In this document: positions 22,915-30,951 of the stretch, piece after piece
How the letters are laid out: every line of letters begins with the position of its first letter
Numbering within the stretch: the stretch's first letter is position 1
Source of the DNA: Betaproteobacteria bacterium
GTDB lineage: Bacteria; Pseudomonadota; Gammaproteobacteria; Burkholderiales; JAHFRG01
Length of the DNA stretch: 48,172 nt
Assembly: GCA_023258935.1 (NCBI GenBank)
Contig: JAHFRG010000002.1
Span: forward strand, 1 to 48,172
Reading direction: 5' to 3'
The notes under the pieces: generated by a model
The model's database searches: none
Seen by the model: the letters and a program-made list of their open reading frames with translations, nothing else
What the model was told of the DNA's origin: nothing
Position numbers and translations under genes: made by a program

Positions 22915-24383
22915 GCTCCGGATTGGGGGATGCGACAAACATGGACTTAAGTGTTTTAAGACGCCTGGGTGTCAAGGTACAACGACTCACCACCGATAGT
23001 CGCAGGGCGCAGGCAGGCGATACTTTTTTGGCTTACCCGGGTGAAAAACTCGACGGGCGCAAATTCATTGCACAGGCGATTGCCGCAGGCGCGACTTCGG
23101 TGCTGTGGGAAAGCGAGAGTTTCGCCTGGAACCGCGAGTGGAAAGTGGTAAATCTCGGCGTAAAAGGACTGCGCGACAAGATTGGCGAACTTGCAAGCCA
23201 CGTATATGGGCAGCCGTCGCAAAAACTGTGGGTAATCGGCGTCACTGGCACCAACGGCAAGACGTCATGCAGCCACTGGATAGCGCAATGCCTGACCCGG
23301 CTTGGAAAAAAAACCGCAGTGGTGGGAACGCTTGGCAACGGTTTTCTCGGCGCTCTGGAGCCTACGCTCAATGCCACGCCGGACGCGGTGTTGCTTCAGG
23401 CGCAGATGGCGAAATTCGTGGAACAGGGTGCGCAGTGCGTGGCCATCGAGGTTTCTTCGCACAGCCTGGTACAAGGGCGGGTCAACGGCGTGGATTTTGA
23501 TATCGCGCTGTTTACCAATCTTTCGCGTGACCATCTGGATTATCACGGTGACATGGAGGCTTATGCGGCAGCCAAAGCCAAGCTATTTCACTGGCCCAGT
23601 TTGCAATACGCCATCATCAATATGGATGATCGTTTCGGAATGGAACTGGCAGCCGGCCTGAAGCAAACGCCGGTAACAGTATTTGGTTACGGGATGGGCA
23701 AAGGCGAAATCTCCGGCCACAACCTGAATTTGAGCAAGCACGGCCTGAACCTGGAAATTGTTACTTCTTGGGGCACAGCAAAGCTGCAAAGCCACATGCT
23801 CGGCGCTTTCAACGCCAGCAATCTGCTGGGTGTGCTTGCGGCCCTGCTGGCGAGCGAAGTGCCACTGCAAGATGCGGTGGAGGTATTGCAGGAAGTGCGT
23901 GCGGTTCCGGGACGGCTGCAAGTGTTGAGCGAAAAAGGCAAGCCGACCGTAGTGGTGGATTATGCGCACACGCCTGATGCACTGGAAAAAGTGTTGCAGA
24001 CGCTGCGCGGAATTTTAAACGGCGGAGGCGAGATGAGATTGATTTGCGTATTTGGCTGCGGCGGCGACCGCGACCGCGGCAAACGCGCGCTGATGGGGGC
24101 AGTGGCATCGCGGCTTGCGGACGCGTCGATCATCACCAGCGACAACCCGCGCGGGGAAACGCCGCGCGCCATCATTGAAGACATCGTAAGCGGCATGCAG
24201 CCCAATTACCGCGTGGTTGAGGACCGCGCCATGGCGATTTACCGAGCGATAGATGAGGCACACGAGGGCGACATTGTGTTGATTGCCGGCAAGGGACATG
24301 AAACGAATCAGGAAATCAACGGGGCGAAATTGCCGTTTAACGATGTAGAGGTGGCAAAAGCTGCGCTGCACCAGAAAGCTTAA
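22911..24383 (+). CDS. murE: UDP-MurNAc-tripeptide synthetase (meso-DAP adding)
   Basis: Adds meso-diaminopimelate to UDP-MurNAc-L-Ala-D-Glu in the cytoplasm. The 490-residue Mur ligase has the ATP loop GTNGKTS at 113-119 and VSSHSLVQGRV. It also has the specificity motif DNPR at 411-414 in SDNPRGETPRAI, which marks DAP rather than lysine enzymes. The ATG at 22911 has an excellent AAGGAGGA site (22900-22907); a second ATG at 22941 would remove ten poorly conserved residues. The ribosome site is fully complementary to the loop of the sRNA candidate at 2946-2969. Confidence 0.97.
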   Translation: MSSGLGDATNMDLSVLRRLGVKVQRLTTDSRRAQAGDTFLAYPGEKLDGRKFIAQAIAAGATSVLWESESFAWNREWKVVNLGVKGLRDKIGELASHVYGQPSQKLWVIGVTGTNGKTSCSHWIAQCLTRLGKKTAVVGTLGNGFLGALEPTLNATPDAVLLQAQMAKFVEQGAQCVAIEVSSHSLVQGRVNGVDFDIALFTNLSRDHLDYHGDMEAYAAAKAKLFHWPSLQYAIINMDDRFGMELAAGLKQTPVTVFGYGMGKGEISGHNLNLSKHGLNLEIVTSWGTAKLQSHMLGAFNASNLLGVLAALLASEVPLQDAVEVLQEVRAVPGRLQVLSEKGKPTVVVDYAHTPDALEKVLQTLRGILNGGGEMRLICVFGCGGDRDRGKRALMGAVASRLADASIITSDNPRGETPRAIIEDIVSGMQPNYRVVEDRAMAIYRAIDEAHEGDIVLIAGKGHETNQEINGAKLPFNDVEVAKAALHQKA

Positions 24384-24391
24384 GGCGCTCC

Positions 24392-25768
24392 ATGCTTGAT
24401 TTGCAGGAAGCGGCTGCCGCGTTAAATGCAACTGCGAAAGGAAAGAACGTGAGATTTTCGGGAGTGAGCTCGGATACGCGCACCTTGAAAAGCGGCGAGC
24501 TGTTCGTCGCGCTAAAAGGCGAGCGCTACGACGGTTGCGAGTTTTTGGTCCAGGCGCGTGAAAAAGGCGCAGTTGCGGCGCTGGTAGCGGAACCGGAATC
24601 GGCGAACGCTGCAGCCACGCTTGCGGCGCAGGGCGGTTTCCCGCTGCTCGTCGTAAAAGAAACCCGCAAATCGCTGGGCGAGCTGGCTGCGTATTGGCGC
24701 AGCCGTTTCAATATGCCCGTGGTAGGGGTGACCGGCAGCAACGGCAAGACCACGGTGAAGGAAATGCTAGCGGGTATTTTGCGCAAGGCTGCGGGATCGC
24801 AGCAGGCGGTGCTGGCGACGCGAGGCAACCTCAATAACGACATCGGCGTGCCGCTTACCTTGCTGGAAATGCGAAGCCAACATCGTTATGCGGTAATTGA
24901 AATGGGCATGAACCATCCGGGAGAAATTTCTTATTTAACCAGCCTGGCCAAGCCTAATGTGGCGCTGGTGAATAACGTCGCACCAGCCCATCTCGCGGGC
25001 TTGGGTTCGCTGGAACAGGCGGCGCGCGCCAAAGGTGAAATTTTTGAAGGGCTTTCTGAAAACGGGGTGGCGGTAATCAACGCCGACGATGAATACGCGA
25101 ATCTGTGGCGCGGGCTGTGCACAGGCAAGCGCGTGCTCGATTTCGGCTTGAGCCATCCCGCGGCGGTGAGCGCGCGCTGCGAGCTGCGCGGCAGTGGAGC
25201 CGAAATTGCGGTGCGATCTGATGCCGGTGAAATGAATATCATCTTGCAGGTTCCCGGTTTGCATAACGCGAGGAACGCGCTTGCCGCAGCGACTTGCGCA
25301 CTGGCGCTGGGCATCAGCAGCGAAGCGATCAGCATCGGGCTTGCCGCATTTACCGGGGTAAAGGGGAGGCTGCAGCGCAAACCGGGCAAGAATGGCGCAG
25401 TCGTGATTGATGACACCTACAACGCCAATCCGGATTCGGTGCGCACAGCAATAGAAGTGTTACGCAGCGAAGCCGGAAAAAAAATTCTGGTGCTGGGCGA
25501 CATGGGAGAACTCGGTGAGCAAGGCCCCGCATTGCACATGCAAATCGGTGCGCAGGCAAAACACGCGGGCGTTGATGTGCTGTACACCCTGGGCGAACTC
25601 TCGGCCGGCGCGACGCAGCGTTTCGGCACAGGGGCCAGGCATTTCACGCAAATCGAGGTGTTGCTGGCCGAGGTAGAAAAACTGCTGGCACCGGGTGTCA
25701 CGGTGTTGGTGAAGGGCTCACGCTTCATGCATATGGAGAGAATAACGGAAAGGTTGACCCTTGAATGA
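24392..25768 (+). CDS. murF: UDP-MurNAc-pentapeptide synthetase
   Basis: Adds the D-Ala-D-Ala dipeptide to UDP-MurNAc-tripeptide, completing the cytoplasmic precursor. The 458-residue protein has the N-terminal substrate domain (VSSDTRTLKSGELFVALKG), the ATP loop GVTGSNGKTTVKEML near residue 112, NNDIGVPLTLLE, and YNANPDSVRTAI near 349. These are standard MurF features. It is 8 bp after murE with an AAGG-type site. A 43-bp gap with a short CGGGC/GCCCG hairpin separates it from mraY. Confidence 0.97.
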   Translation: MLDLQEAAAALNATAKGKNVRFSGVSSDTRTLKSGELFVALKGERYDGCEFLVQAREKGAVAALVAEPESANAAATLAAQGGFPLLVVKETRKSLGELAAYWRSRFNMPVVGVTGSNGKTTVKEMLAGILRKAAGSQQAVLATRGNLNNDIGVPLTLLEMRSQHRYAVIEMGMNHPGEISYLTSLAKPNVALVNNVAPAHLAGLGSLEQAARAKGEIFEGLSENGVAVINADDEYANLWRGLCTGKRVLDFGLSHPAAVSARCELRGSGAEIAVRSDAGEMNIILQVPGLHNARNALAAATCALALGISSEAISIGLAAFTGVKGRLQRKPGKNGAVVIDDTYNANPDSVRTAIEVLRSEAGKKILVLGDMGELGEQGPALHMQIGAQAKHAGVDVLYTLGELSAGATQRFGTGARHFTQIEVLLAEVEKLLAPGVTVLVKGSRFMHMERITERLTLE

Positions 25769-25811
25769 CGAGCTGTTACGCGGGCTCAACGCCCGGAAAT
25801 GTGAATAACGC

Positions 25812-26897
25812 ATGCTGCTTGCATTAACACAATGGCTGGCGCAGGACATCCGCGCTTTCAACGTATTCAATTACATCACGTTGCGCGCGGTGCTGGCTAC
25901 GCTCACCGCGCTGATGATTTCTTTCGTCGTCGGCCCGGCGACGATCAAAAAGCTCACCGCCTACAAAATCGGGCAGGCGGTGCGTGACGACGGGCCGAGC
26001 TCGCACTTGAGCAAAATCGGAACGCCGACCATGGGTGGTGCATTGATTCTGGTTTCTGTCGCTTTGACTACTTTGCTGTGGGCTGATATGCGCAACCGCT
26101 TTGTATGGGTGGTGCTGGTGGTCACATTGGGCTTCGGTCTTATCGGCTGGGTGGATGATTATCGCAAAGTTGTGCGGCGCAATCCCAAAGGCTTATCGGC
26201 GCGAACCAAATTTTTCTGGCAGTCGGTAATCGGGCTTGCCGCAGCGCTGTTTCTTGCGTTCAGCACCACGCTGCCGGCGCAAACTATTTTCATCGTGCCG
26301 TTCTTCAAGCATGTGGCTTACCCTCTGGGCACTGCCGGTTTTATCGTAATGACTTATCTGGTCATCGTGGGATCAAGCAATGCGGTGAATCTCACCGACG
26401 GCCTGGACGGCTTGGCCATCATGCCCACGGTAATGGTGGGCAGCGCGCTGGGCGTGTTCGCTTATGTTGCCGGGCACGCCATCTTTTCCAAGTATCTCGG
26501 GTTTCCTTTCATTCCCGGTGCGGGGGAGTTGACGGTATTTTGCGCAGCGCTGGCAGGCGCGGGCCTGGCTTTCCTGTGGTTCAACGTCTACCCGGCGGAA
26601 GTGTTCATGGGCGATGTGGGCGCGCTGGCGCTCGGCGCCGCTCTAGGCGTGGTGGCGGTGATCGTGCGCCAGGAAATCGTGCTGTTCATCATGGGCGGTG
26701 TGTTTGTGGTGGAAACGCTTTCGGTGGTGCTGCAAGTAGCCTCGTTCAAATTGACCGGGAAACGCATATTCCGCATGGCGCCTTTGCACCACCACTATGA
26801 GTTAAAGGGTTGGAAAGAGAATCAGGTGGTGGTGCGGTTCTGGATCATCACCATGATGCTGGTTTTGGTCGGTCTTTCCACGCTCAAACTGCGCTAA
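25812..26897 (+). CDS. mraY: Phospho-MurNAc-pentapeptide translocase
   Basis: Transfers phospho-MurNAc-pentapeptide to undecaprenyl phosphate, making lipid I in the inner membrane. The 361-residue protein is polytopic (about ten helices). It has the Mg-binding GWVDDYRKV stretch near residue 116, NAVNLTDGLDGLAI near 194, EVFMGDVGALALG near 264 and the C-terminal HHHYELKGWKE. The start MLLALTQWL fits the family but has no clear Shine-Dalgarno site. Its stop codon overlaps the murD start (TAATG). Confidence 0.97.
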   Translation: MLLALTQWLAQDIRAFNVFNYITLRAVLATLTALMISFVVGPATIKKLTAYKIGQAVRDDGPSSHLSKIGTPTMGGALILVSVALTTLLWADMRNRFVWVVLVVTLGFGLIGWVDDYRKVVRRNPKGLSARTKFFWQSVIGLAAALFLAFSTTLPAQTIFIVPFFKHVAYPLGTAGFIVMTYLVIVGSSNAVNLTDGLDGLAIMPTVMVGSALGVFAYVAGHAIFSKYLGFPFIPGAGELTVFCAALAGAGLAFLWFNVYPAEVFMGDVGALALGAALGVVAVIVRQEIVLFIMGGVFVVETLSVVLQVASFKLTGKRIFRMAPLHHHYELKGWKENQVVVRFWIITMMLVLVGLSTLKLR

Positions 26898-28306
26898 TGG
26901 AAATCGTGAAGCTATCGGGCAAAAAAATTCTGGTACTGGGATTGGGCGACAGCGGCTTGTCCATGGCGCGCTGGCTTCACCGCAAGGGCGCGCAAGTGCG
27001 CGTGGCCGACAGCCGCAAGCTGCCGCCGCACGCTGCGCAACTCGCCAAGGAGTTGCCGCAAGTGCCGCTTGAAAGCGGCCCTTTCCGCGACAGCAGTTTT
27101 ACCGGAATAGACATGATTGCTATCAGCCCCGGCGTTGCCCTCCGGGAGCCTCGGGTTTCCGAGGCTCTTAACGCCGGGGTTTTTGTTGCCGGGGATGTGG
27201 AGCTTTTCGCACAGGCGCTCAAGTCATTTGCACCGGCAATGGTGATCGCTATAACCGGCTCCAACGGCAAGAGTACGGTAACCAGCATGACCGGCGCGAT
27301 GTGCCGTGCTGCCGGTCTCAACACCGTGGTTGCTGGCAACATCGGCCTGCCGGTGCTGGATGCGTTGACGCAAGTTGAAATGGAAATGCGCCAAGGGGGA
27401 AAAGCGCCTGATGTATTCGTGCTGGAGCTGTCCAGCTTTCAATTGGAAACCACCCACAGCCTGGATGCCAGCGCGGCCACGGTATTGAACCTGTGCCAAG
27501 ACCATCTCGACCGTTACGACAGCATGGACGAATACGCAGCAGCCAAGGCGCGCATTTTCTCAGGCCACGGCGTGCAGGTGGTGAACCGCGAGGATGATTT
27601 CAGCTGGCGCCTTGCCGATCCTGCGCGGACTGTTCTGAGTTTCGGTTTGGGAAAACCCGGTAATAACAGGGAATGGGGCGTGGTTGTTTCAGACGGCGAA
27701 CCCTGGCTCGCGCAAGGGGAAATAAAACTGATGCCGCTTAAGGAATTGCCGCTGGCCGGTTTGCACAATGCCGCCAACGCGCTTGCCGCAATGGCGTTGT
27801 GCAGGGCTATTGGAATGGAATACCAGCCGCTGCTTTCCGAGCTGAGAAAATTTTCAGGGCTGCCGCACCGCGTGCAAAAGGTTGCGGAAATTCGCGGTGT
27901 GGCGTTTTACGACGATTCCAAGGGCACCAATGTCGGCGCCACCGTCGCCGCGCTCACCGGCATGCCGCAAAAAGTGGTGCTGATCGCGGGAGGGGATGGC
28001 AAGGGCCAGGATTTTTCCCCGCTTAAATCCGCGATTGCCGCCCGCGCCCGCGCACTGGTGCTGATCGGCCGTGACGCGGACAAAATCGCCAATGCTGTTG
28101 CCGGTTGTGGTGTGGCGCTGTTGCGCGCGGCCACCATGGAAGACGCGGTAATACTGAGTTTCAGCAAGGCGCAGCGCGGCGACGCGGTGCTGCTTTCCCC
28201 CGCTTGCGCCAGTTTCGACATGTTCCGCGATTATGAGCACAGGGCCGAGGTATTCATGCGCGCAGTGCAGGGCCTGCAAGCCCAGCCCAAGGTTGGAGCG
28301 AACTAA
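26897..28306 (+). CDS. murD: UDP-MurNAc-L-alanine:D-glutamate ligase
   Basis: Adds D-glutamate to UDP-MurNAc-L-Ala. The 469-residue protein has an N-terminal Rossmann-like domain (KILVLGLGDSGLSMARWL), AISPGVALREP near residue 76, the ATP loop ITGSNGKSTVTSM near 116, and DDSKGTNVGATVAAL near 338. The ATG at 26897 shares its A with the mraY stop, so translation is coupled; a longer upstream frame from 26810 lies inside mraY and is not used. Codons at 27127-27184 form a strong terminator-like hairpin without disturbing the protein. Confidence 0.96.
   Translation: MEIVKLSGKKILVLGLGDSGLSMARWLHRKGAQVRVADSRKLPPHAAQLAKELPQVPLESGPFRDSSFTGIDMIAISPGVALREPRVSEALNAGVFVAGDVELFAQALKSFAPAMVIAITGSNGKSTVTSMTGAMCRAAGLNTVVAGNIGLPVLDALTQVEMEMRQGGKAPDVFVLELSSFQLETTHSLDASAATVLNLCQDHLDRYDSMDEYAAAKARIFSGHGVQVVNREDDFSWRLADPARTVLSFGLGKPGNNREWGVVVSDGEPWLAQGEIKLMPLKELPLAGLHNAANALAAMALCRAIGMEYQPLLSELRKFSGLPHRVQKVAEIRGVAFYDDSKGTNVGATVAALTGMPQKVVLIAGGDGKGQDFSPLKSAIAARARALVLIGRDADKIANAVAGCGVALLRAATMEDAVILSFSKAQRGDAVLLSPACASFDMFRDYEHRAEVFMRAVQGLQAQPKVGAN
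27127..27184 (+). other. Terminator-like hairpin inside murD
   Basis: Outer stem CCCCGGCGTT (27127-27136) with AACGCCGGGG (27170-27179), 10 bp perfect. Inner stem GAGCCTCGG (27146-27154) with CCGAGGCTC (27159-27167), 9 bp perfect, GTTT loop. A run of five T follows (27180-27184). It lies wholly within murD codons, about 230 nt after its start. It could act as an intragenic attenuator or simply as RNA structure. Confidence 0.5.
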
Positions 28307-29455
28307 ATGGACTTGCAAAAAAAGCGCGCACCGCTGCCTGCATACGATGAAACGCTTGCATGGTTGACGCTGTCGCTGCTCTGTCTCGGGCTGGTGATGG
28401 TGTATTCGGCGTCCATTGCAATTGCCGAGGCCGGCAAATGGCATCAGCCGACTTATTTTCTGATGCGGCACGCGCTATTTCTTGGTATCAGCATCGCGCT
28501 GGCGGCGATTGCATTTCAATTGCCGATGCACCTTTGGCAGCGTATGTCGCCTTATTTGTTCCTGCTCGGCACGGGCCTGTTGGTATTGGTGCTGATACCC
28601 GGGGTTGGACGCGAAGTCAACGGCAGCCAGCGCTGGCTGCCATTGGTCTTCGTGAACTTGCAGCCGTCGGAATTCATGAAGTTGTTAGTGGTGATTTACG
28701 CGGCCGATTACACGGTGCGCAAGGCCGCTTATATGCATAGCTTCCGCAAGGGGTTCCTGCCCATGTTTCTGGTGATGCTGCTGATCGGAGGACTCTTGCT
28801 GCGAGAGCCGGATTTCGGTGCGTTTGCAGTGATTACCGTGATCGCCATGGCGATTCTGTTTCTGGGAGGGATGAACTGGAAACTGTTCGCCGGATTGATC
28901 GTCATGCTCGTCATCGGATTTCTGCTATTGATCTGGACTTCGCCTTACCGCATGCAACGCATCATCGGTTTCATGGATCCGTGGGCAGACCCCTATGGCA
29001 ACGGGTATCAGTTGAGCCACGCGCTGATTGCGTTCGGGCGTGGCGAGTGGCTGGGCGTGGGGCTTGGTGGCAGCGTTGAGAAACTCCTTTACCTGCCCGA
29101 AGCGTACACCGATTTCCTGCTCGCTGTAATCGCCGAAGAACTTGGATTCGCGGGTGTCATTGTGGTCATCGCGTTGTTCGCCTGGCTGGTGATGCGGGCA
29201 TTTGCCATCGGCCGCCAGGCGGCTTATATGGAGCGCTATTTTTCCGCGCTGGTGGCGCAGGGCGTCGGCGTTTGGCTTGCTGTGCAGGCGATTATCAATA
29301 TCGGAGTCAATATGGGTGTGCTGCCGACCAAGGGCTTGACCTTACCGCTGATGAGCTTTGGCGGCAGCAGCTTGGTGGCAAATTGCATTGCGATTGCCTT
29401 GCTGCTGCGAGTGGATTGGGAAAATCGCCATCTGATGCGGGGGAAACCCGTATGA
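28307..29455 (+). CDS. ftsW: Septal peptidoglycan polymerase FtsW
   Basis: A SEDS glycosyltransferase that polymerises lipid II at the septum together with FtsI. The 382-residue polytopic protein has about ten membrane helices. It has the SEDS stretches NLQPSEFMKLLVVIYAADY near residue 116, GYQLSHALIAFGRGEWLGVG near 229 and LPTKGLTLPLMSFGGSSL near 339. The start abuts the murD stop. The last codons (LMRGKPV) lie in a 22-bp sequence that is repeated perfectly 89 bp downstream. Confidence 0.97.
   Translation: MDLQKKRAPLPAYDETLAWLTLSLLCLGLVMVYSASIAIAEAGKWHQPTYFLMRHALFLGISIALAAIAFQLPMHLWQRMSPYLFLLGTGLLVLVLIPGVGREVNGSQRWLPLVFVNLQPSEFMKLLVVIYAADYTVRKAAYMHSFRKGFLPMFLVMLLIGGLLLREPDFGAFAVITVIAMAILFLGGMNWKLFAGLIVMLVIGFLLLIWTSPYRMQRIIGFMDPWADPYGNGYQLSHALIAFGRGEWLGVGLGGSVEKLLYLPEAYTDFLLAVIAEELGFAGVIVVIALFAWLVMRAFAIGRQAAYMERYFSALVAQGVGVWLAVQAIINIGVNMGVLPTKGLTLPLMSFGGSSLVANCIAIALLLRVDWENRHLMRGKPV
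29432..29453 (+). repeat. 22-bp direct repeat, copy 1 (ftsW 3' end)
   Basis: Begins CTGATGCGGGGGAAACCCGT and is identical over 22 bp to 29521-29542. This copy encodes the last residues of FtsW (LMRGKPV) and runs into an ATGAGC, the same six bases that open murG. Confidence 0.95.
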
Positions 29456-29544
29456 GCGGGCAGATTTCAGTGAAGGCTAACGTTCGTGCAACTAACGTTA
29501 CGCCGAAACTAAAATCAAAGCTGATGCGGGGGAAACCCGTATAG
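29452..29544 (+). CDS. 30-codon ORF between ftsW and murG, produced by duplication
   Basis: An ATG overlapping the ftsW stop (ATGA) opens a 30-codon frame that ends in TAG just before the murG ATG. It starts MSGQISVKANVRATNVTPKL and ends in LMRGKPV, the same seven residues that end FtsW, because the 22-bp repeat is read in the matching phase. The spacer has two CTAACGTT repeats (29477-29484 and 29492-29499). Whether a stable peptide is made is unknown; the ORF at least keeps ribosomes moving from ftsW to murG. Confidence 0.4.
   Translation: MSGQISVKANVRATNVTPKLKSKLMRGKPV
29521..29542 (+). repeat. 22-bp direct repeat, copy 2 (before murG)
   Basis: A perfect copy of 29432-29453. It ends 2 bp before the murG ATG and is followed by AGATGAGC, so the ATGAGC found after copy 1 is also repeated. 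The pair implies that the original ftsW-murG joint was duplicated around an inserted 67-bp spacer. Confidence 0.95.
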
Positions 29545-30621
29545 ATGAGCCGCACCATTTTGATTATGGCGGGAGGCACCGGCGGCCATGTGTTTCCCGG
29601 GTTGGCTGTGGCGGAGTATCTCAAGCAGCAGGGATGGCGCGTGGTATGGCTGGGCACGCGCACAGGTATGGAGGCGAAGCTGGTTGCACAACAAGGATAT
29701 GACATGGCATGGGTGAGCTTCTCGGGAGTGAGGGGGAAAGGCGCGCTGCGCCTTTTGTTGCTGCCGCTGCAACTATTGCAGGCTTTCTGGCAGTCTGCCC
29801 GCGCGATATTCAGGCACCGCCCGGACGTGGTGCTGGGAATGGGCGGCTATGTCGCATTTCCAGGCGGCATGATGACGTCATTGTTGAACAGACCACTGGT
29901 GATCCATGAACAGAATTCCATGGCCGGGTTGACCAACAAAGTGCTGGCAAAACTCGCCAACAAAGTCTTAGTGGCTTTCCCCGACGCGTTTGGCGCTGCA
30001 AAACCTGCCAACCAAATATTTACCGGAAATCCGGTGCGCAGCGAAATCGCCGCTATCGCACCACCGGAAGCGCGCTACGGCAATCGCACGGGAAGTTTGC
30101 GCCTGCTGGTAGTGGGTGGAAGCCTGGGAGCGCAAGCGCTCAATGCAACAGTTCCGCAAGCGCTGGCGCTGTTATCAGAGGAAGAAAGACCGCTGGTTAC
30201 TCACCAGTCGGGCGCACAACACTTTGCCGCACTCAAGCAGGGGTATGAACGCGCAGGCGTCGAGGCAAGGGTTGAAGCATTCATCGAGAACATGGCGCAG
30301 TGCTATGCGGAAACCGATTTGGTGATCTGCCGCGCTGGCGCGCTCACCATTGCCGAAATTGCGGCTGCGGGTATCGCCAGCATCCTGGTGCCTTATCCGC
30401 ACGCGGTGGACGATCACCAGACGCACAATGCGCGCTTTCTTGCGGACCGGGGTGCGGCATGGCTGCTGCCGCAAAGCGCAATGAATCCGCGTGCGCTCGC
30501 CAACTTGCTGCAAGGACTTACCCGGGAGAAATTGCTGCAAACAGCGCTGCGCGCTCGCGAGCTTGGTAAACCTGATGCAGCGCAATTGGTGGCGCAGCTG
30601 TGCATGGAGCTCGCGAGATGA
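29545..30621 (+). CDS. murG: UDP-GlcNAc:lipid I GlcNAc transferase
   Basis: Adds N-acetylglucosamine to lipid I at the inner face of the membrane, giving lipid II. The 358-residue GT-B protein has the N-terminal glycine loop MAGGTGGHVFPGLAVAEYL at residues 8-26, MGGYVAFPGGMM near 97, IHEQNSMAGLTNK near 120 and the donor-binding ICRAGALTIAEIAAAG near 257. The start follows the second 22-bp repeat. A 329-bp insertion separates its stop from murC, where these genes are normally adjacent. Confidence 0.97.
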   Translation: MSRTILIMAGGTGGHVFPGLAVAEYLKQQGWRVVWLGTRTGMEAKLVAQQGYDMAWVSFSGVRGKGALRLLLLPLQLLQAFWQSARAIFRHRPDVVLGMGGYVAFPGGMMTSLLNRPLVIHEQNSMAGLTNKVLAKLANKVLVAFPDAFGAAKPANQIFTGNPVRSEIAAIAPPEARYGNRTGSLRLLVVGGSLGAQALNATVPQALALLSEEERPLVTHQSGAQHFAALKQGYERAGVEARVEAFIENMAQCYAETDLVICRAGALTIAEIAAAGIASILVPYPHAVDDHQTHNARFLADRGAAWLLPQSAMNPRALANLLQGLTREKLLQTALRARELGKPDAAQLVAQLCMELAR

Positions 30622-30632
30622 TTGAGATTTTT

Positions 30633-30784
30633 AACAACGGAGACGCCGAGACGCTGAAAAAAACAAAACTTTCTAGGTTTTTGTGTTTTGTAATCGAATT
30701 GAAAAGGAAAAACCTGTTCCTTGGAACTTCAAGCGCCCGGAAACTTGCAGAGGAAACTCTGCGCCTCTGCGTCTCCGCGTTGAG
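30633..30784. repeat. Imperfect inverted-repeat element between murG and murC
   Basis: The left arm AACAACGGAGACGCCGAGACGC (written here as AACAACGGAGACGCC plus GAGACGC, 30633-30654) pairs with the right arm CTCTGCGTCTCCGCGTTG (30765-30782). About 110 bp of AT-rich sequence lies between. Arms of the CAACGCGGAGACGCAGAG type, with an AT-rich middle, are familiar to me as dispersed non-coding repeats in many environmental bacterial genomes, which suggests a small mobile or repetitive element. No ORF or transposase is present. The murG-murC joint is normally free of such sequence. Confidence 0.6.
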
Positions 30785-30792
30785 GATATTTT

Positions 30793-30951
30793 ATGCGGCA
30801 TAAGGTCAAGCATGTGCATTTCGTCGGCAGAGGCGGGGCTGCCATGAGCAGGGAGCAGGGACCCGCCGCTTTTGGGGCTACGGGATGCGACCGACCGCGA
30901 GTGGCACCGGCCGCCGATAGCGCGATGTTAATTGATCGAGACCCTCCGTAA
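30793..30951 (+). pseudogene. Diverged duplicate of the murC 5' end, read as a 52-codon ORF
   Basis: The first 57 bp (30793-30849) match the start of murC (30951-31007) at 47 of 57 positions, counted by eye. The peptide begins MRHKVKHVHFVGRGGAAMS against MKHKVKHVHFVGIGGSGMS. It then departs into an unrelated GC-rich sequence and stops at TAA (30949-30951), overlapping the murC ATG (TAATG). The nucleotide-binding GIGGSG has become GRGGAA, so this is not a working Mur domain. murC has no ribosome site of its own, so translation of this ORF may deliver ribosomes to murC. Confidence 0.7.

Noticed and set aside
25781..25795. CGGGC/GCCCG hairpin between murF and mraY as a terminator
   Set aside because: Five base pairs and no T tract; unlikely to stop transcription within the operon.
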